A stretch of 64,000 nucleotides of DNA from CAZGWJ01 sp964529445 (GCA_964529445.1 CAZGWJ010000002.1:28699-92698); one strand, 5' to 3'. Counted from the stretch's first letter, positions 16,296-23,901 are shown. A program made the numbers and translations. Notes: a model not told the origin generated them from the sequence alone.

Positions 16296-17768
16296 ATGAA
16301 AAACCGGATTCCGGTCGTTCGTCCCCACTTGGACGCCCTGGCCGACCATCCGACGATCCAGGCGACCCTCCTGATGCTTCTCACCGCGCTCCTCTATACC
16401 CTGAAGCTCGGCGGCAACGGCCTGGCCAACTACGACGATTGCTTTTACGCCCAGAAGGCGAAGGAGATCCTCCAGAGCGGCTCCTGGCTTCACCTGACAC
16501 TCGGCGGGATGCCCGCTTTCGAGAATCCTCCCTTCTTCATGTGGCTCTTAGCCTTCTCCTACAAGATCTTCGGGGTGGGCGAATTCGCGGCCCTGCTTCC
16601 TTCAGCCCTGATGGGTTTCGGCGCCGTTTTCCTGACGTACCGGCTGGCGAAAAACGCCTACGGTCCCTGGGAAGGGCTTTGCGCCGGTTTCGTCCTGGCC
16701 ACCACCACGGTATTCGCCAAGTATTCCCGGCGGGCCATGATGGATACGACGATGACGTTCCTGGTTCTGGCCGCCCTGAGCGCCTTCCGGATGGGTCTGC
16801 TCCGCCACCCGGCCTGGTTCCTGCTGTTCGGGGCAGCCGCCGGCACGGCCATCATGACCAAGAGTGTCCTGGGATTCTTCCCGCTCCTGATCGCCGTGCT
16901 GTTCCTGGCATGGACGCGCCGCTTCCGGGTCCTCTTCTCCGGCTGGTTCCTGGGCTCCTGCCTCCTGGCCCTGGGCTGGGGCGGGGTCTGGTACGCGCAC
17001 GAGACGTGGGTTTACGGGAAGGTCTTCCTCGACGCCCATTTCGGATGGCTGATCTTCCAGCGGGGGTTCCACGCCGAGCCCCAGCCCTGGTGGCACCATC
17101 TTTCCTACCTGCGGGACCTCCTGGTCTTCTATTGGCCCTGGTTGCCCGTCTCCGTCGCGGGCGGGGCGCTCCTGCTCCGCTCCTTCCGCCGTCTCTCGGA
17201 CGACGACCGCCTGATCCTGCTGTGGCCCCTGACCATCCTGGCCGTGATGAGTGCGATGCAGACGAGGGTGTTCTGGTACATCCTTCCGGCCTTTCCGGCT
17301 TTCTCGATCTGGGCGGCCCGGGCGCTGGGGCGCTGGGTGCCGCCGGCGCGACGACGCGGGATCGTGCAGGCCGCCTTGGGAGGCGGACTACTCGTCGTGC
17401 TGACGCTCGGGGTCCTACCGGTGCGGTTCGATTCGGTGAGGGAGCCGGATGTGAGGGCCATCGCGCCGGACGTGAAGCACCTCGGTCGGGAAGCGGGAAC
17501 GAAGATCGGCAATTACCGCCTGCCCTATCATGGCATCAACAACGCCCTTCTCTTCTATTCCGACCACGCGGCCTATCCCGAGTGGTCGACCCCCGAGCAA
17601 CTGCGGGAAGCCTTCGCGGATCCCGCGACCGTTCTTTGCGTCATCGACCGCAGGGATTTGGACGCGCTCCAGAAGGAGGGGTTCCACGCCTTCCCGGTCC
17701 GCATGGCGTGGCCCCGCGCGCTCATCGCCAACCGTCCCGTCGACACGTCCGGGGTCGTGAGGCCGTAA
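16296..17768 (+). CDS. ArnT-like polytopic glycosyltransferase (GT83/PMT family)
   Basis: A 490-residue membrane protein with 10 to 12 hydrophobic helices and a soluble C-terminal domain. The first periplasmic loop holds GNGLANYDDCFYAQKAKEI (acidic catalytic region) and FENPPFFMWLLAFSYKIFGVGEFAALLPSAL, as in ArnT and PMT-like enzymes that transfer sugars from polyprenyl phosphate to lipid A or proteins at the periplasmic face. It begins 13 nt after the GT2 gene, suggesting one operon. Confidence 0.87.
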   Translation: MKNRIPVVRPHLDALADHPTIQATLLMLLTALLYTLKLGGNGLANYDDCFYAQKAKEILQSGSWLHLTLGGMPAFENPPFFMWLLAFSYKIFGVGEFAALLPSALMGFGAVFLTYRLAKNAYGPWEGLCAGFVLATTTVFAKYSRRAMMDTTMTFLVLAALSAFRMGLLRHPAWFLLFGAAAGTAIMTKSVLGFFPLLIAVLFLAWTRRFRVLFSGWFLGSCLLALGWGGVWYAHETWVYGKVFLDAHFGWLIFQRGFHAEPQPWWHHLSYLRDLLVFYWPWLPVSVAGGALLLRSFRRLSDDDRLILLWPLTILAVMSAMQTRVFWYILPAFPAFSIWAARALGRWVPPARRRGIVQAALGGGLLVVLTLGVLPVRFDSVREPDVRAIAPDVKHLGREAGTKIGNYRLPYHGINNALLFYSDHAAYPEWSTPEQLREAFADPATVLCVIDRRDLDALQKEGFHAFPVRMAWPRALIANRPVDTSGVVRP

Positions 17769-17802
17769 GCGGGACGAATCGCGCGGTAAAGATGCAGGAG
17801 CT

Positions 17803-18035
17803 GGAGGCTTCCCGATGAGATACCGGTACCTGGGTTCGACGGGTTTGAAGGTGAGCGAGATCGGCTTCGGCACGGGTCCTGAAAGGGACCCGCGCGACCC
17901 AGACACGCTCCGAAGCTTGTGGCTTCGTCGCAGGACGCCGAAGGTTCCTTGTTCGGTGCGTGTGCAGGAGGCTTCCCGATGAGATACCGGTACCTGGGTT
18001 CGACGGGTTTGAAGGTGAGCGAGATCGGCTTCGGC
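17803..18035. repeat. 69-bp direct repeat of the aldo/keto reductase start, flanking a 95-bp hairpin insert
   Basis: Bases 17803-17871 (ribosome-binding site, ATG and the first 19 codons) recur identically at 17967-18035, offset 164 bp. The 95 bp between them carry two hairpins: CGGGTCC/GGACCCG at 17873-17892 and CGAAGC-TTGTG-GCTTCG at 17911-17927. Confidence 0.9.
17815..17982 (+). pseudogene. Duplicated 5' fragment of the aldo/keto reductase gene, now a 55-codon upstream ORF
   Basis: It starts with the same GGAGGC site, ATG and MRYRYLGSTGLKVSEIGFG as the intact gene, then continues through the hairpin insert and stops at TGA 17980-17982. That stop overlaps the ATG of the intact gene (ATGA). 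It is either debris or a leader peptide that couples translation of the real gene to itself. Confidence 0.7.
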
Positions 18036-19127
18036 GCCTGGGCGATCGGGGGCCGGTGGTGGGGTCCCCAGGATGACGCTGATTCCAAGGCGGCCCTCCA
18101 CAAGGCCCTTGACTTGGGGTGCAATTTCATCGACACGGCCTGGGTCTACGGGGACGGGCACAGCGAACGCCTCATCGGGGCGGTTCTCAAGGAGAGGGGG
18201 TCGAATCCCGTCGTGGCCACCAAGGTACCGCCCAAGAACTGGCAATGGGACAACAAACCCGGCACCCCCCTGTCGGCGGCCTTCCCCCCGGAATGGGTCG
18301 TGGCCAAGTGCGAGGAATCCCTCGAGAACCTTGGAAAACCCCAGGTCGAATTGTTGCAGTTGCACACCTGGTCGGATGAGTGGAACGCTCAGGCCGGCGA
18401 CCTGCTCTCCTGCATCGCGCGCCTGAAGCGGGAAGGGAAGATCCGGGCTTTCGGCATCTCCCTCCGCGACAAGGGGCCCAACGAAGCCAACGATCTTATC
18501 CGTCACAACCACTTGGACTCGATCCAGTTCTTCTTCAACCTGCTCTATCAGGAGCCCCTGAGGGAACTCCTCCCCCTGGCGGGCAAATACGGGGTGGGCC
18601 TCATCGCCCGAGTTCCGATGGCTTTCGGGGCCCTGACGGGCAAGTTCACCCATCGGACGCGATTCCACAAGGACGACCACCGGCGAAACCTCTACCGGGG
18701 CGACGCGCTGAAGGAGGTCCTGGCGAAGGTCGATCGCATCCGGAAGGTCATTCCGCCGGGCATGAACCTGCCGGAGGCCGCCGTGAAGTGGACCCTCGCC
18801 TACCCCCAGGTCTCGGCCGCCATCCCCGGCATTCGGAACCCCCGCCAAGCCGAGCAGAATTGCGCGGCTGGCGACGGGGCCCCGTGGCCGGAGGAGGCCC
18901 TGCGTTCCATGGAAGGTCTCTACCGATCCAATTTCGGCTTCCCGCTGAGGAACGTTTCCGACACGGCGAAGGTTCACGCGGTCTTCATGTCGGGGGTTGT
19001 GCGCTCGAAACCCCGGAAGGAGAGGCGTCGCCGCCCGGCGCATCGCAAGCGGCCCCTCCTGGCGCGACCCAACGCCGCGAAACGCCACAAAAGCCGGGCG
19101 TCGAAACCGAAGAGACGGAAGCGCTGA
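17979..19127 (+). CDS. Aldo/keto reductase with a basic C-terminal tail
   Basis: An NAD(P)H-dependent oxidoreductase with a TIM-barrel fold, probably cytoplasmic. The 382-residue protein shows the tetrad Asp52 and Tyr57 (FIDTAWVYGDGHSE), Lys82 (VVATKVPPKN) and His129 (LLQLHTW), and cofactor-site sequence AAIPGIRNPRQAEQN near the C-terminus of the barrel. The last 40 or so residues are Lys/Arg/Pro-rich and unlike the family norm. The ATG at 17979 is the copy attached to the complete gene; the frame upstream comes from the duplicated segment. The substrate is unknown. Confidence 0.87.
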   Translation: MRYRYLGSTGLKVSEIGFGAWAIGGRWWGPQDDADSKAALHKALDLGCNFIDTAWVYGDGHSERLIGAVLKERGSNPVVATKVPPKNWQWDNKPGTPLSAAFPPEWVVAKCEESLENLGKPQVELLQLHTWSDEWNAQAGDLLSCIARLKREGKIRAFGISLRDKGPNEANDLIRHNHLDSIQFFFNLLYQEPLRELLPLAGKYGVGLIARVPMAFGALTGKFTHRTRFHKDDHRRNLYRGDALKEVLAKVDRIRKVIPPGMNLPEAAVKWTLAYPQVSAAIPGIRNPRQAEQNCAAGDGAPWPEEALRSMEGLYRSNFGFPLRNVSDTAKVHAVFMSGVVRSKPRKERRRRPAHRKRPLLARPNAAKRHKSRASKPKRRKR

Positions 19128-19343
19128 GGCGGAAGACGCCGGAGGGGAGGGTTGAAAAGCCACCCTTTTTCGCATCTCCGGTGACGCGAGTTGCAGGAAT
19201 CCCGGTTTTCAGCTATTTTGTCAATCCCCCGGTCTCCCCCCGGCGGGCGGCAGGTTCGGAACTATCCCTCCGGGACCTGCGCGGAGAGCCCCCTGATCGA
19301 GGGCGTTTCCGGCCTTGAATATCTGAACGTCAGGAGCTATTCC

Positions 19344-19931
19344 ATGAAACGCGTCTGCATCTTCATCGACGGCAGCAACTTGTACTTCGCCCTCAAGCGC
19401 AACAGCAAGATGACCCGGGTCGATTACTTCCAGTTGTCGTCGGCCCTCGCGGGCCCCGAGCGCCAGCTGGTGAGAACCTACTACTACAACGCCGTCTTCG
19501 ACCCGGTCCAGTTTCCCGACAAGGCCAAGAGCCAACAATCGTTCCTGGATTCCCTCGATCGCACCCCTTTCCTGGACCTTCGTCTCGGGCGCATCGTCCA
19601 GAACCGCGAGGGGCATCGCGTCGAGAAGGGCGTGGATGTGCGCATGGCGTCCGACATGGTCTACTACGCCGCCCGCAACTTCTACGATACGGCCATCGTT
19701 GTGACCGAGGACCAGGATTTCGCACCCGCGGTGGGACTCGTCAAGGAGTTCGGCAAGCACGTCGAGGTGGCGGTCTTCCCGGACGCCCAGAACAAGGAGA
19801 TGGTACGGGTGGCCGACCGTATCCTGAACCTCGAGGATATCGTGAACCACCACCAGTCCAAGATCTTCCCGCCGGCCCAGGGCGAGGATCGCAACACCCA
19901 CGGCGAGGAGGAGATCTCTTTCGGGATGTAA
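19344..19931 (+). CDS. NYN-domain (LabA-like) putative ribonuclease
   Basis: A 195-residue PIN-fold protein. The acidic catalytic pattern is visible: Asp9 in VCIFIDGSNLY, KGVDVRMASDMVYYAA, and VVTEDQDFAPAV. NYN/LabA proteins are metal-dependent RNases or regulators of RNA metabolism in bacteria. CAGGAG at 19331-19336 supports the ATG at 19344; the open frame upstream to 19191 has no good site. A bidirectional terminator separates it from the convergent gene. Confidence 0.85.
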   Translation: MKRVCIFIDGSNLYFALKRNSKMTRVDYFQLSSALAGPERQLVRTYYYNAVFDPVQFPDKAKSQQSFLDSLDRTPFLDLRLGRIVQNREGHRVEKGVDVRMASDMVYYAARNFYDTAIVVTEDQDFAPAVGLVKEFGKHVEVAVFPDAQNKEMVRVADRILNLEDIVNHHQSKIFPPAQGEDRNTHGEEEISFGM

Positions 19932-19935
19932 AACG

Positions 19936-19981
19936 GTTTCGTCGAAGTTAGAAGTGAGAAGTATGAAATTCACGACGAAAC
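19936..19981. repeat. Inverted repeat enclosing GAAGT heptamer-like sequence
   Basis: GTTTCGTCG at 19936-19944 pairs with CGACGAAAC at 19973-19981. The loop is AAGTTAGAAGTGAGAAGTATG-like short-repeat sequence. A related stretch in reverse (CTAACTTCTCATTCCTAACT) lies inside the PL14/GH18 gene at 34704-34723. Confidence 0.5.
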
Positions 19982-20006
19982 ATGACCCGGTCTGAACATA
20001 CGAAAA

Positions 20007-20049
20007 AATAAAACGGCCGTCCTCCGCGAAGGGGGACGGCCGTTTTATT
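20007..20049. terminator. Bidirectional rho-independent terminator
   Basis: A perfect 16-bp stem (20007-20022 with 20034-20049) has A-rich and T-rich flanks on both strands. It serves the convergent NYN gene and the gene at 20065-20529. Confidence 0.9.
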
Positions 20050-20064
20050 GTCGGAGGTCGGCAT

Positions 20065-20529
20065 TCATTCGCCGCGGTGGTAGAAGAACATCGAACCCGG
20101 GTTCTCGGGCCGGTGTTGCAGGGTGCCCATGAGCGAGTCCAGCTTCTCCCAGAGCAGTTTGTCCGCATCGCCGCTTTTCTCGGGCGTGAGCATGCGCACC
20201 CAGGTGGGCTCGTCCTCCCAGCGGGGACGCGATTCACCCGTTTCGGTCTTCTGCCGCAACAGGTCCAGGACGTGCATCAGGGAGGAGGCCTGCCCGAGCC
20301 GCAGGCGCAGGTAGAGACCGTCGTTCCAGAAGAGGATGTCCAGCCACTCCACTTCGAGCATCTTCTGAAGCAGGAGCAGTGTCTGAAGCGTGCGGTGGGC
20401 GTTCTCCGGGAACGCCAGCCAGCTCTCTCCGCCGGCCGTCTTCAGGATCACCTCGTACACGAAACGGCTGCGTGCCGAATATCCTCCCGGCGCCTCTCTC
20501 GTCATCATCCATTCCAGTTTCGCGATCAT
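20065..20529 (-). CDS. Uncharacterised protein, possibly a Y1-transposase-fold relative without HUH motif
   Basis: A 154-residue protein. The order beta (RFVYEVILKTAGG), helix (NAHRTLQTLLLLQKML), two strands (VEWLDILFWNDGLYLRLRLG), helix (SSLMHVLDLLRQKT) matches the layout of REP-associated tyrosine transposases (Y1_Tnp). Where those have HxH (MPNHVHLL) this protein has GLYLRLRL, and no catalytic Tyr is evident. If related, it is domesticated or inactive. GGAGG precedes the ATG at 20529. The long leader contains a hairpin and a LexA-like operator, suggesting SOS control. Function unknown; the family assignment is tentative. Confidence 0.5.
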   Translation of the reverse strand: MIAKLEWMMTREAPGGYSARSRFVYEVILKTAGGESWLAFPENAHRTLQTLLLLQKMLEVEWLDILFWNDGLYLRLRLGQASSLMHVLDLLRQKTETGESRPRWEDEPTWVRMLTPEKSGDADKLLWEKLDSLMGTLQHRPENPGSMFFYHRGE

Positions 20530-20653
20530 ATCGGGCCTCCTGAGCAGTATGTTGAATCAGTCATCTGGCGATGACTGTTTCGTGTCTTGCTCGCAAATCA
20601 CCCTGCCGGAATTGCGAATATTGTTGTGATTCGCTCGAACCCCGTGGCCGCTG

Positions 20654-20687
20654 ACGTGGTGCTGAAACGGTGTTTTCGGCACCACGT
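20654..20687. repeat. Leader hairpin upstream of the 20529 gene
   Basis: ACGTGGTGC at 20654-20662 pairs with GCACCACGT at 20679-20687, and the stem extends inward with one G-T pair. It lies in the probable 5' leader between the LexA-like box and the start codon, with no T-tract in either direction. Confidence 0.45.
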
Positions 20688-20713
20688 TGGGTGTCATCAA
20701 GGTGTTGAAAAGA

Positions 20714-20725
20714 ATACGTCTGTAT
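20714..20725. promoter_or_regulatory. Putative LexA operator upstream of the 20529 gene
   Basis: ATACGTCTGTAT fits ATAC-N4-GTAT and sits in a context (TTGAAAAGAATACG) almost identical to the boxes in the lexA/radC intergenic region. Confidence 0.6.
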
Positions 20726-20771
20726 GCCTCTCGCGAGCGTGAAAATCCCTTGGCGGGGCTTCACGGGGTTT

Positions 20772-21395
20772 TCAGCGGGGGGAAAAGACCCCCACCACGC
20801 GGCCGATGATGCGGAAATCGCGATCGGCCTCGACCGAGATGGGTTTGTATTTCGCGTTGGCCGGCTCCAGGAAAACCTTGGCGCCGGACTTTCGAAACGT
20901 CTTGACGGTGGCCTCGCCGTCCAGGAACGCCACCACGACGTCGCCGGGATCGGCGTGCGTCGTCTGGGCCACGATGACCTTGTCGCCCGGAAGGATGTGC
21001 GCGTCCACCATCGAGTCGCCCTTCACGTGCAGGGCGAAGAGGTTCTTGCGACCCCGCGCCATGTCGTGATCCACCACCATCGTGCCGTCGCGGTTCTCTT
21101 CGCACAGGATGGGCATACCGGCGGCTACGCGCCCGATCACGGGGATGGCCACGCCGACCGAGGAGTCCTCGGACAGCTTCAAACCGCGCGCCGTGTGGTC
21201 TTCGCGCGAGAGGTATCCCTTTTCTTCGAGGGCGAGCAGGTGCTTGCGCGCGCTTTGCGGGGAGTTCCAATCGAAGTGACGCATCACCTCGCGCACGGTG
21301 GGCGGGCGATGGTTCTCGTTGAAGTACTGTTGGACGTACTTCAAAACCTTCTGTTGGGACTCGGTCAGCTCTTCGTCGTCGATCGGCGGCACCAT
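20772..21395 (-). CDS. lexA: LexA SOS repressor
   Basis: Represses DNA-damage genes and cleaves itself when RecA filaments form. The 207-residue protein has an N-terminal winged helix (LTESQQKVLKYVQQYF, RPPTVREVMRHF, SPQSARKHLLALEEKGYL) and a C-terminal S24 peptidase domain. The cleavage site is Ala92-Gly93 in RVAAGMP, the nucleophile Ser128 in GDSMVDAHILPGD and the general base Lys165 in ATVKTF. The start at 21395 has GGGAGG upstream. Two putative operators lie between it and divergent radC, so it is probably autoregulated. Confidence 0.95.
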   Translation of the reverse strand: MVPPIDDEELTESQQKVLKYVQQYFNENHRPPTVREVMRHFDWNSPQSARKHLLALEEKGYLSREDHTARGLKLSEDSSVGVAIPVIGRVAAGMPILCEENRDGTMVVDHDMARGRKNLFALHVKGDSMVDAHILPGDKVIVAQTTHADPGDVVVAFLDGEATVKTFRKSGAKVFLEPANAKYKPISVEADRDFRIIGRVVGVFSPR

Positions 21396-21426
21396 TTCGG
21401 GCCTCCCTCTTTTCGTCTTGAAAAGA

Positions 21427-21456
21427 ATACGGTTGTATACTAGTATACGCCTGTAT
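21427..21456. promoter_or_regulatory. Two putative LexA operators in the lexA/radC intergenic region
   Basis: ATACGGTTGTAT (21427-21438) and ATACGCCTGTAT (21445-21456) share the form ATAC-N4-GTAT, 18 bp apart, and enclose a perfect palindrome GTATACTAGTATAC. TTGAAA at 21419-21424 is a plausible -35 box for radC. Confidence 0.65.
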
Positions 21457-21495
21457 CCTCTGTCAAGCCGAAAAACCGGGGAAAAGGAGCCTTCC

Positions 21496-22206
21496 ATGGT
21501 CACCGCCACCCTCGCCGAAAGCCCCCTGATGAGCGATCCCCACGCCGGACACCGTGCCCGCCTCAGGACCAAATACGCCCAGGCGGGGAAGGAAGCCCTC
21601 CAGGACTACGAGCTTCTGGAACTCCTCCTCACCTTCTCCATCCCCCATCGGGACACCAAGCCCTACGCCAAGCGGCTCCTGGCCGCTTTCAAGACCGTGC
21701 GCGCGACGCTGGAGGCCCCCCTGGCCGACCTCGAGGCCCTCGGGGGTTTGCCGCCGCAAAGCGCCATCCATATGAAGGCCGTGGGGGACCTTTTGCGCCT
21801 GGCGCGGGCCGAGGAATGGAAGCGGGGCCGCGTCATCGGGAGTCCCTCGGAAGTCGCCTCCTATCTAAGGGAAGAGATGGGCGCCTACGGCAAGGAGGTC
21901 TTCAGCGTGCTGTACTTGGACCAACGCAACCACCTGCTCTCCTGCGAGAAGGTGCAGGAGGGCACCGTGGACCAGACGGTCGTGTACCCCCGCGAGATCA
22001 TGAAGCGGGCGCTGGACCTGAAGGCGACCGGGATGATCCTCGCGCACAACCATCCGGGCGGCAGTTTGGCCCCTTCCGACGCCGACCGGCAGTTGACGCA
22101 TCAGATCCTGACGGCCGCGCGGGCCATGGGGCTGACGGTGCACGACCACCTCATTCTCACCGCGGAGGGGAGCTTCTCGTTCCGCCAAGCCGGGATGCTG
22201 GGTTGA
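21496..22206 (+). CDS. radC: RadC/JAB-domain DNA repair protein
   Basis: A 236-residue protein with an N-terminal helix-hairpin-helix-like part (residues 35-95, DYELLELLLTFSIPHRDTKPYAKRLL) and a C-terminal JAMM domain with His184, His186 and Asp197 in HNHPGGSLAPSDAD, plus Glu155 (KVQEGTVDQ). RadC proteins are associated with recombination and DNA damage although their role is disputed; a metalloprotease-like activity is possible. AAAGGAG precedes the ATG at 21496. Divergent from lexA with shared operators, so probably SOS-induced. Confidence 0.9.
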   Translation: MVTATLAESPLMSDPHAGHRARLRTKYAQAGKEALQDYELLELLLTFSIPHRDTKPYAKRLLAAFKTVRATLEAPLADLEALGGLPPQSAIHMKAVGDLLRLARAEEWKRGRVIGSPSEVASYLREEMGAYGKEVFSVLYLDQRNHLLSCEKVQEGTVDQTVVYPREIMKRALDLKATGMILAHNHPGGSLAPSDADRQLTHQILTAARAMGLTVHDHLILTAEGSFSFRQAGMLG

Positions 22207-22302
22207 TGCAAGGGATCGCGAAGCGATCCATCCAATCCCCCTCGCCCCCTGCGGGAGAGGGTAAGGGTGAGGGGTGTTTTGAGTCGTGGTGGTTTTCAGT
22301 CT

Positions 22303-22448
22303 AAGGTCACAAATTGTGACCTTTAACAGGACAAACGAATGAAAACGCAGTATTAGCAAGCCAATCTTGAGGTCACAATTTGTGACCTCAAGTTGGGAAA
22401 ACGCAGGTTCAAGAGACAAGTCTTAAGGTCGCAAATTGCGACCTTAAG
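22303..22448. promoter_or_regulatory. Three odd-length palindromes upstream of the ORF6N gene
   Basis: Perfect palindromes lie at 22303-22323 (10-bp arms), 22366-22392 (13-bp arms) and 22422-22448 (13-bp arms). All share the core TCRCAA-W-TTGYGA with GG/CC flanks. The last ends 15 nt before the GTG start, just ahead of the ribosome-binding site. They look like repeated operators. Confidence 0.75.
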
Positions 22449-22462
22449 GTCAGGAGGAAACG

Positions 22463-23008
22463 GTGAAAAAGGAACACAGGAACGACAAGAACTTGTTCAT
22501 CGGAGATTACATCCACATGATCCGAGGAAATCGAATCATGTTGGACGAGACCTTGGCATCGCTCTATGGAGTTTCAGTCAAAGTGTTGAATCAGCAGGTG
22601 AAAAGGAATAAGGAACGATTTCCGGACGATTTCATGTTCCGATTGACACCCGAGGAAACATCCATCTTGAGGTCGCAATTTGCGACCTCAAGATTATGGG
22701 GAGGCCGGAGGTATTCCCCTCTTGTGTTCACCGAGCAGGGCATCGCCATGCTCTCGAGCGTCCTCAAGAGCCCCCGGGCCATCCAGATGAACATCCACAT
22801 CATGCGGGCCTTCGTGGCCATGCGTAAATACGCGATCACTCATGAGGACCTGGCCAAGCGCATCGACGAACTGGAAGGGAAGTACGACGAGCAGTTCGCG
22901 GTGGTGTTCGAGGCGCTGAGGAAATTCTTCGAGGATCCTCCGCCGGACGACAAGAGGAAGATCGGTTTTCTCTCCGAGGAGCGCGCCCCCTACATCGTCT
23001 TCAACTGA
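22463..23008 (+). CDS. ORF6N-domain DNA-binding protein
   Basis: A 181-residue protein. The ORF6N domain spans about residues 10-100: IMLDETLASLYGVSVKVLNQQVKRNKERFPDDFMFRLTPEE, then LRSQFATS and RRYSPLVFTEQGIAMLSSVL. A helical tail with EDLAKRIDELEGKYDEQFAVVFEALRKFF follows. ORF6N/KilA-N proteins occur in phages and bacterial accessory regions and bind DNA; their targets are mostly unknown. AGGAGG at 22452-22457 supports the GTG at 22463. Its own LRSQFATSR segment is encoded by a palindrome of the upstream family. Confidence 0.85.
   Translation: MKKEHRNDKNLFIGDYIHMIRGNRIMLDETLASLYGVSVKVLNQQVKRNKERFPDDFMFRLTPEETSILRSQFATSRLWGGRRYSPLVFTEQGIAMLSSVLKSPRAIQMNIHIMRAFVAMRKYAITHEDLAKRIDELEGKYDEQFAVVFEALRKFFEDPPPDDKRKIGFLSEERAPYIVFN
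22666..22692. promoter_or_regulatory. Intragenic copy of the ORF6N-linked palindrome
   Basis: A perfect 27-nt palindrome (13-bp arms) with core TCGCAA-T-TTGCGA inside the ORF6N coding sequence, encoding LRSQFATSR. It differs from the palindrome at 22366-22392 at only two positions. Confidence 0.75.
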
Positions 23009-23403
23009 CCCCTCTCCCTCTCGCGGATCCTGATGGGATCTGTGCGAGCATTCTTCGCTCTCAGCTTGTGGCCTCGGGCGGCTCGATCCTCTCCCGTAAT
23101 GGATTCGACCAAGCTCACCATCCACCGGAGAGGGAAGAAAAGGTAATCTCCCCTCCCCTGCTTGCGGGGGAGGGATCAAGGGAGAGGGGGTCTTGTCCGT
23201 GGTGGCTGTTACAAAGCAGTAAAACTAATACCCTCTCCCCTTGCGGGAGAGGGAGGGGCGAGGGGTGTCGTTCCATGTCCGTAGTAGCTGTTAGAAAGAG
23301 TTGATGTTCTCTGTGTCTCCGCCCGCCATCGAATGCCTTCGATGACGAGGTCTCGCCAAAGGCGGACGTTTTCGTGGTTTATTTTAAGATCGAGAGGTGT
23401 GAC
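23009..23403. repeat. Repeat-rich intergenic region
   Basis: No gene is visible. It holds a copy of the two-hairpin element (GATCC-TGATG-GGATC at 23026-23040, then CAGCTTGTGGC at about 23062-23072) and several CCCTCTCCC/GGGAGAGGG palindromes (about 23145-23190 and 23230-23268). Near 23315-23380 there is a degenerate copy of a CTCTGTGTCT...TTTTCGTGGTTTA repeat, which supplies the upstream region of the next gene. Confidence 0.7.
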
Positions 23404-23796
23404 ATGCATTATTCCGAAAGCCGTTTGAGCGCCATCTGGAACGGGGTGGTCCTCTACAAGATGGACCGCGGCCGCTGGCCGAAGGACGACCAGGAACTGC
23501 TCCTCTTCGCGGCCCTCAAGGGCATCGATCTCGACGTGGACGGCTTCGAGTACCTGAGGTGGGAGGAGGGGAAGGACGGAGAACTCGTCATCTCCTTCAT
23601 CCTGCGTCCCCGGGAAGAGAAGGAATTGGCCGGTCGCATCCGCTTGCGTCTCTTGGGCGAGGGCGTGGTCGCCGATGCCATGCCGGTCACGGTGCGCATC
23701 CATTACACGCCCGAGAACCACAGGACCTATTGCCCCTGGCCGGGCTGTACTTTGAGCGTTCGCGAGGAGGTCCTCCCGGCGGCGAAAGCGTCGTGA
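23404..23796 (+). CDS. Uncharacterised 130-residue protein
   Basis: A soluble, charged protein beginning MHYSESRLSAIWNGVVLYKMDRGRWPKDDQELLLF, followed by alternating strands and a C-terminal RTYCPWPGCTLSVREEV segment with two cysteines. I recognise no family. The ATG at 23404 follows GAGAGGTG; an in-frame start 30 nt upstream lies in repeat DNA and is less likely. GC content and codon use match the chromosomal core rather than the neighbouring accessory genes. Confidence 0.6.
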   Translation: MHYSESRLSAIWNGVVLYKMDRGRWPKDDQELLLFAALKGIDLDVDGFEYLRWEEGKDGELVISFILRPREEKELAGRIRLRLLGEGVVADAMPVTVRIHYTPENHRTYCPWPGCTLSVREEVLPAAKAS

Positions 23797-23827
23797 TGGG
23801 CGTTGAGCCGACCGAAGTGAAAGGGTT

Positions 23828-23852
23828 TTGATATCGCAATTTGCGATATCAA
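23828..23852. promoter_or_regulatory. Fifth member of the palindrome family, upstream of a toxin-antitoxin pair
   Basis: A perfect 25-nt palindrome (12-bp arms) with the core TCGCAA-T-TTGCGA seen near the ORF6N gene but different outer arms (TTGATA/TATCAA). It lies about 20 nt upstream of the -35 box of the toxin gene. Confidence 0.65.
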
Positions 23853-23872
23853 GTTCCGGACATGGAGTGACC

Positions 23873-23901
23873 TTGACAAGGTGTCTCTAGTAGGAGACAA
23901 T
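23873..23901 (+). promoter_or_regulatory. Sigma-70-type promoter of the toxin-antitoxin operon
   Basis: TTGACA at 23873-23878, 17-bp spacing, and GACAAT at 23896-23901. The toxin ATG is only 4 nt after the -10 box, which implies a leaderless transcript. Confidence 0.6.

Noticed and set aside
14429..16384. A 651-codon antisense ORF over the AI-2E-family and GT2 genes
   Set aside because: His/Gly/Glu-rich shadow typical of GC-rich coding DNA; both sense genes are well supported.
22207..23403. CRISPR-like array suggested by the recurring palindromes near the ORF6N gene and the CCCTCTCCC repeats
   Set aside because: Spacing is irregular, copies vary, and there are no uniform spacers or cas genes.
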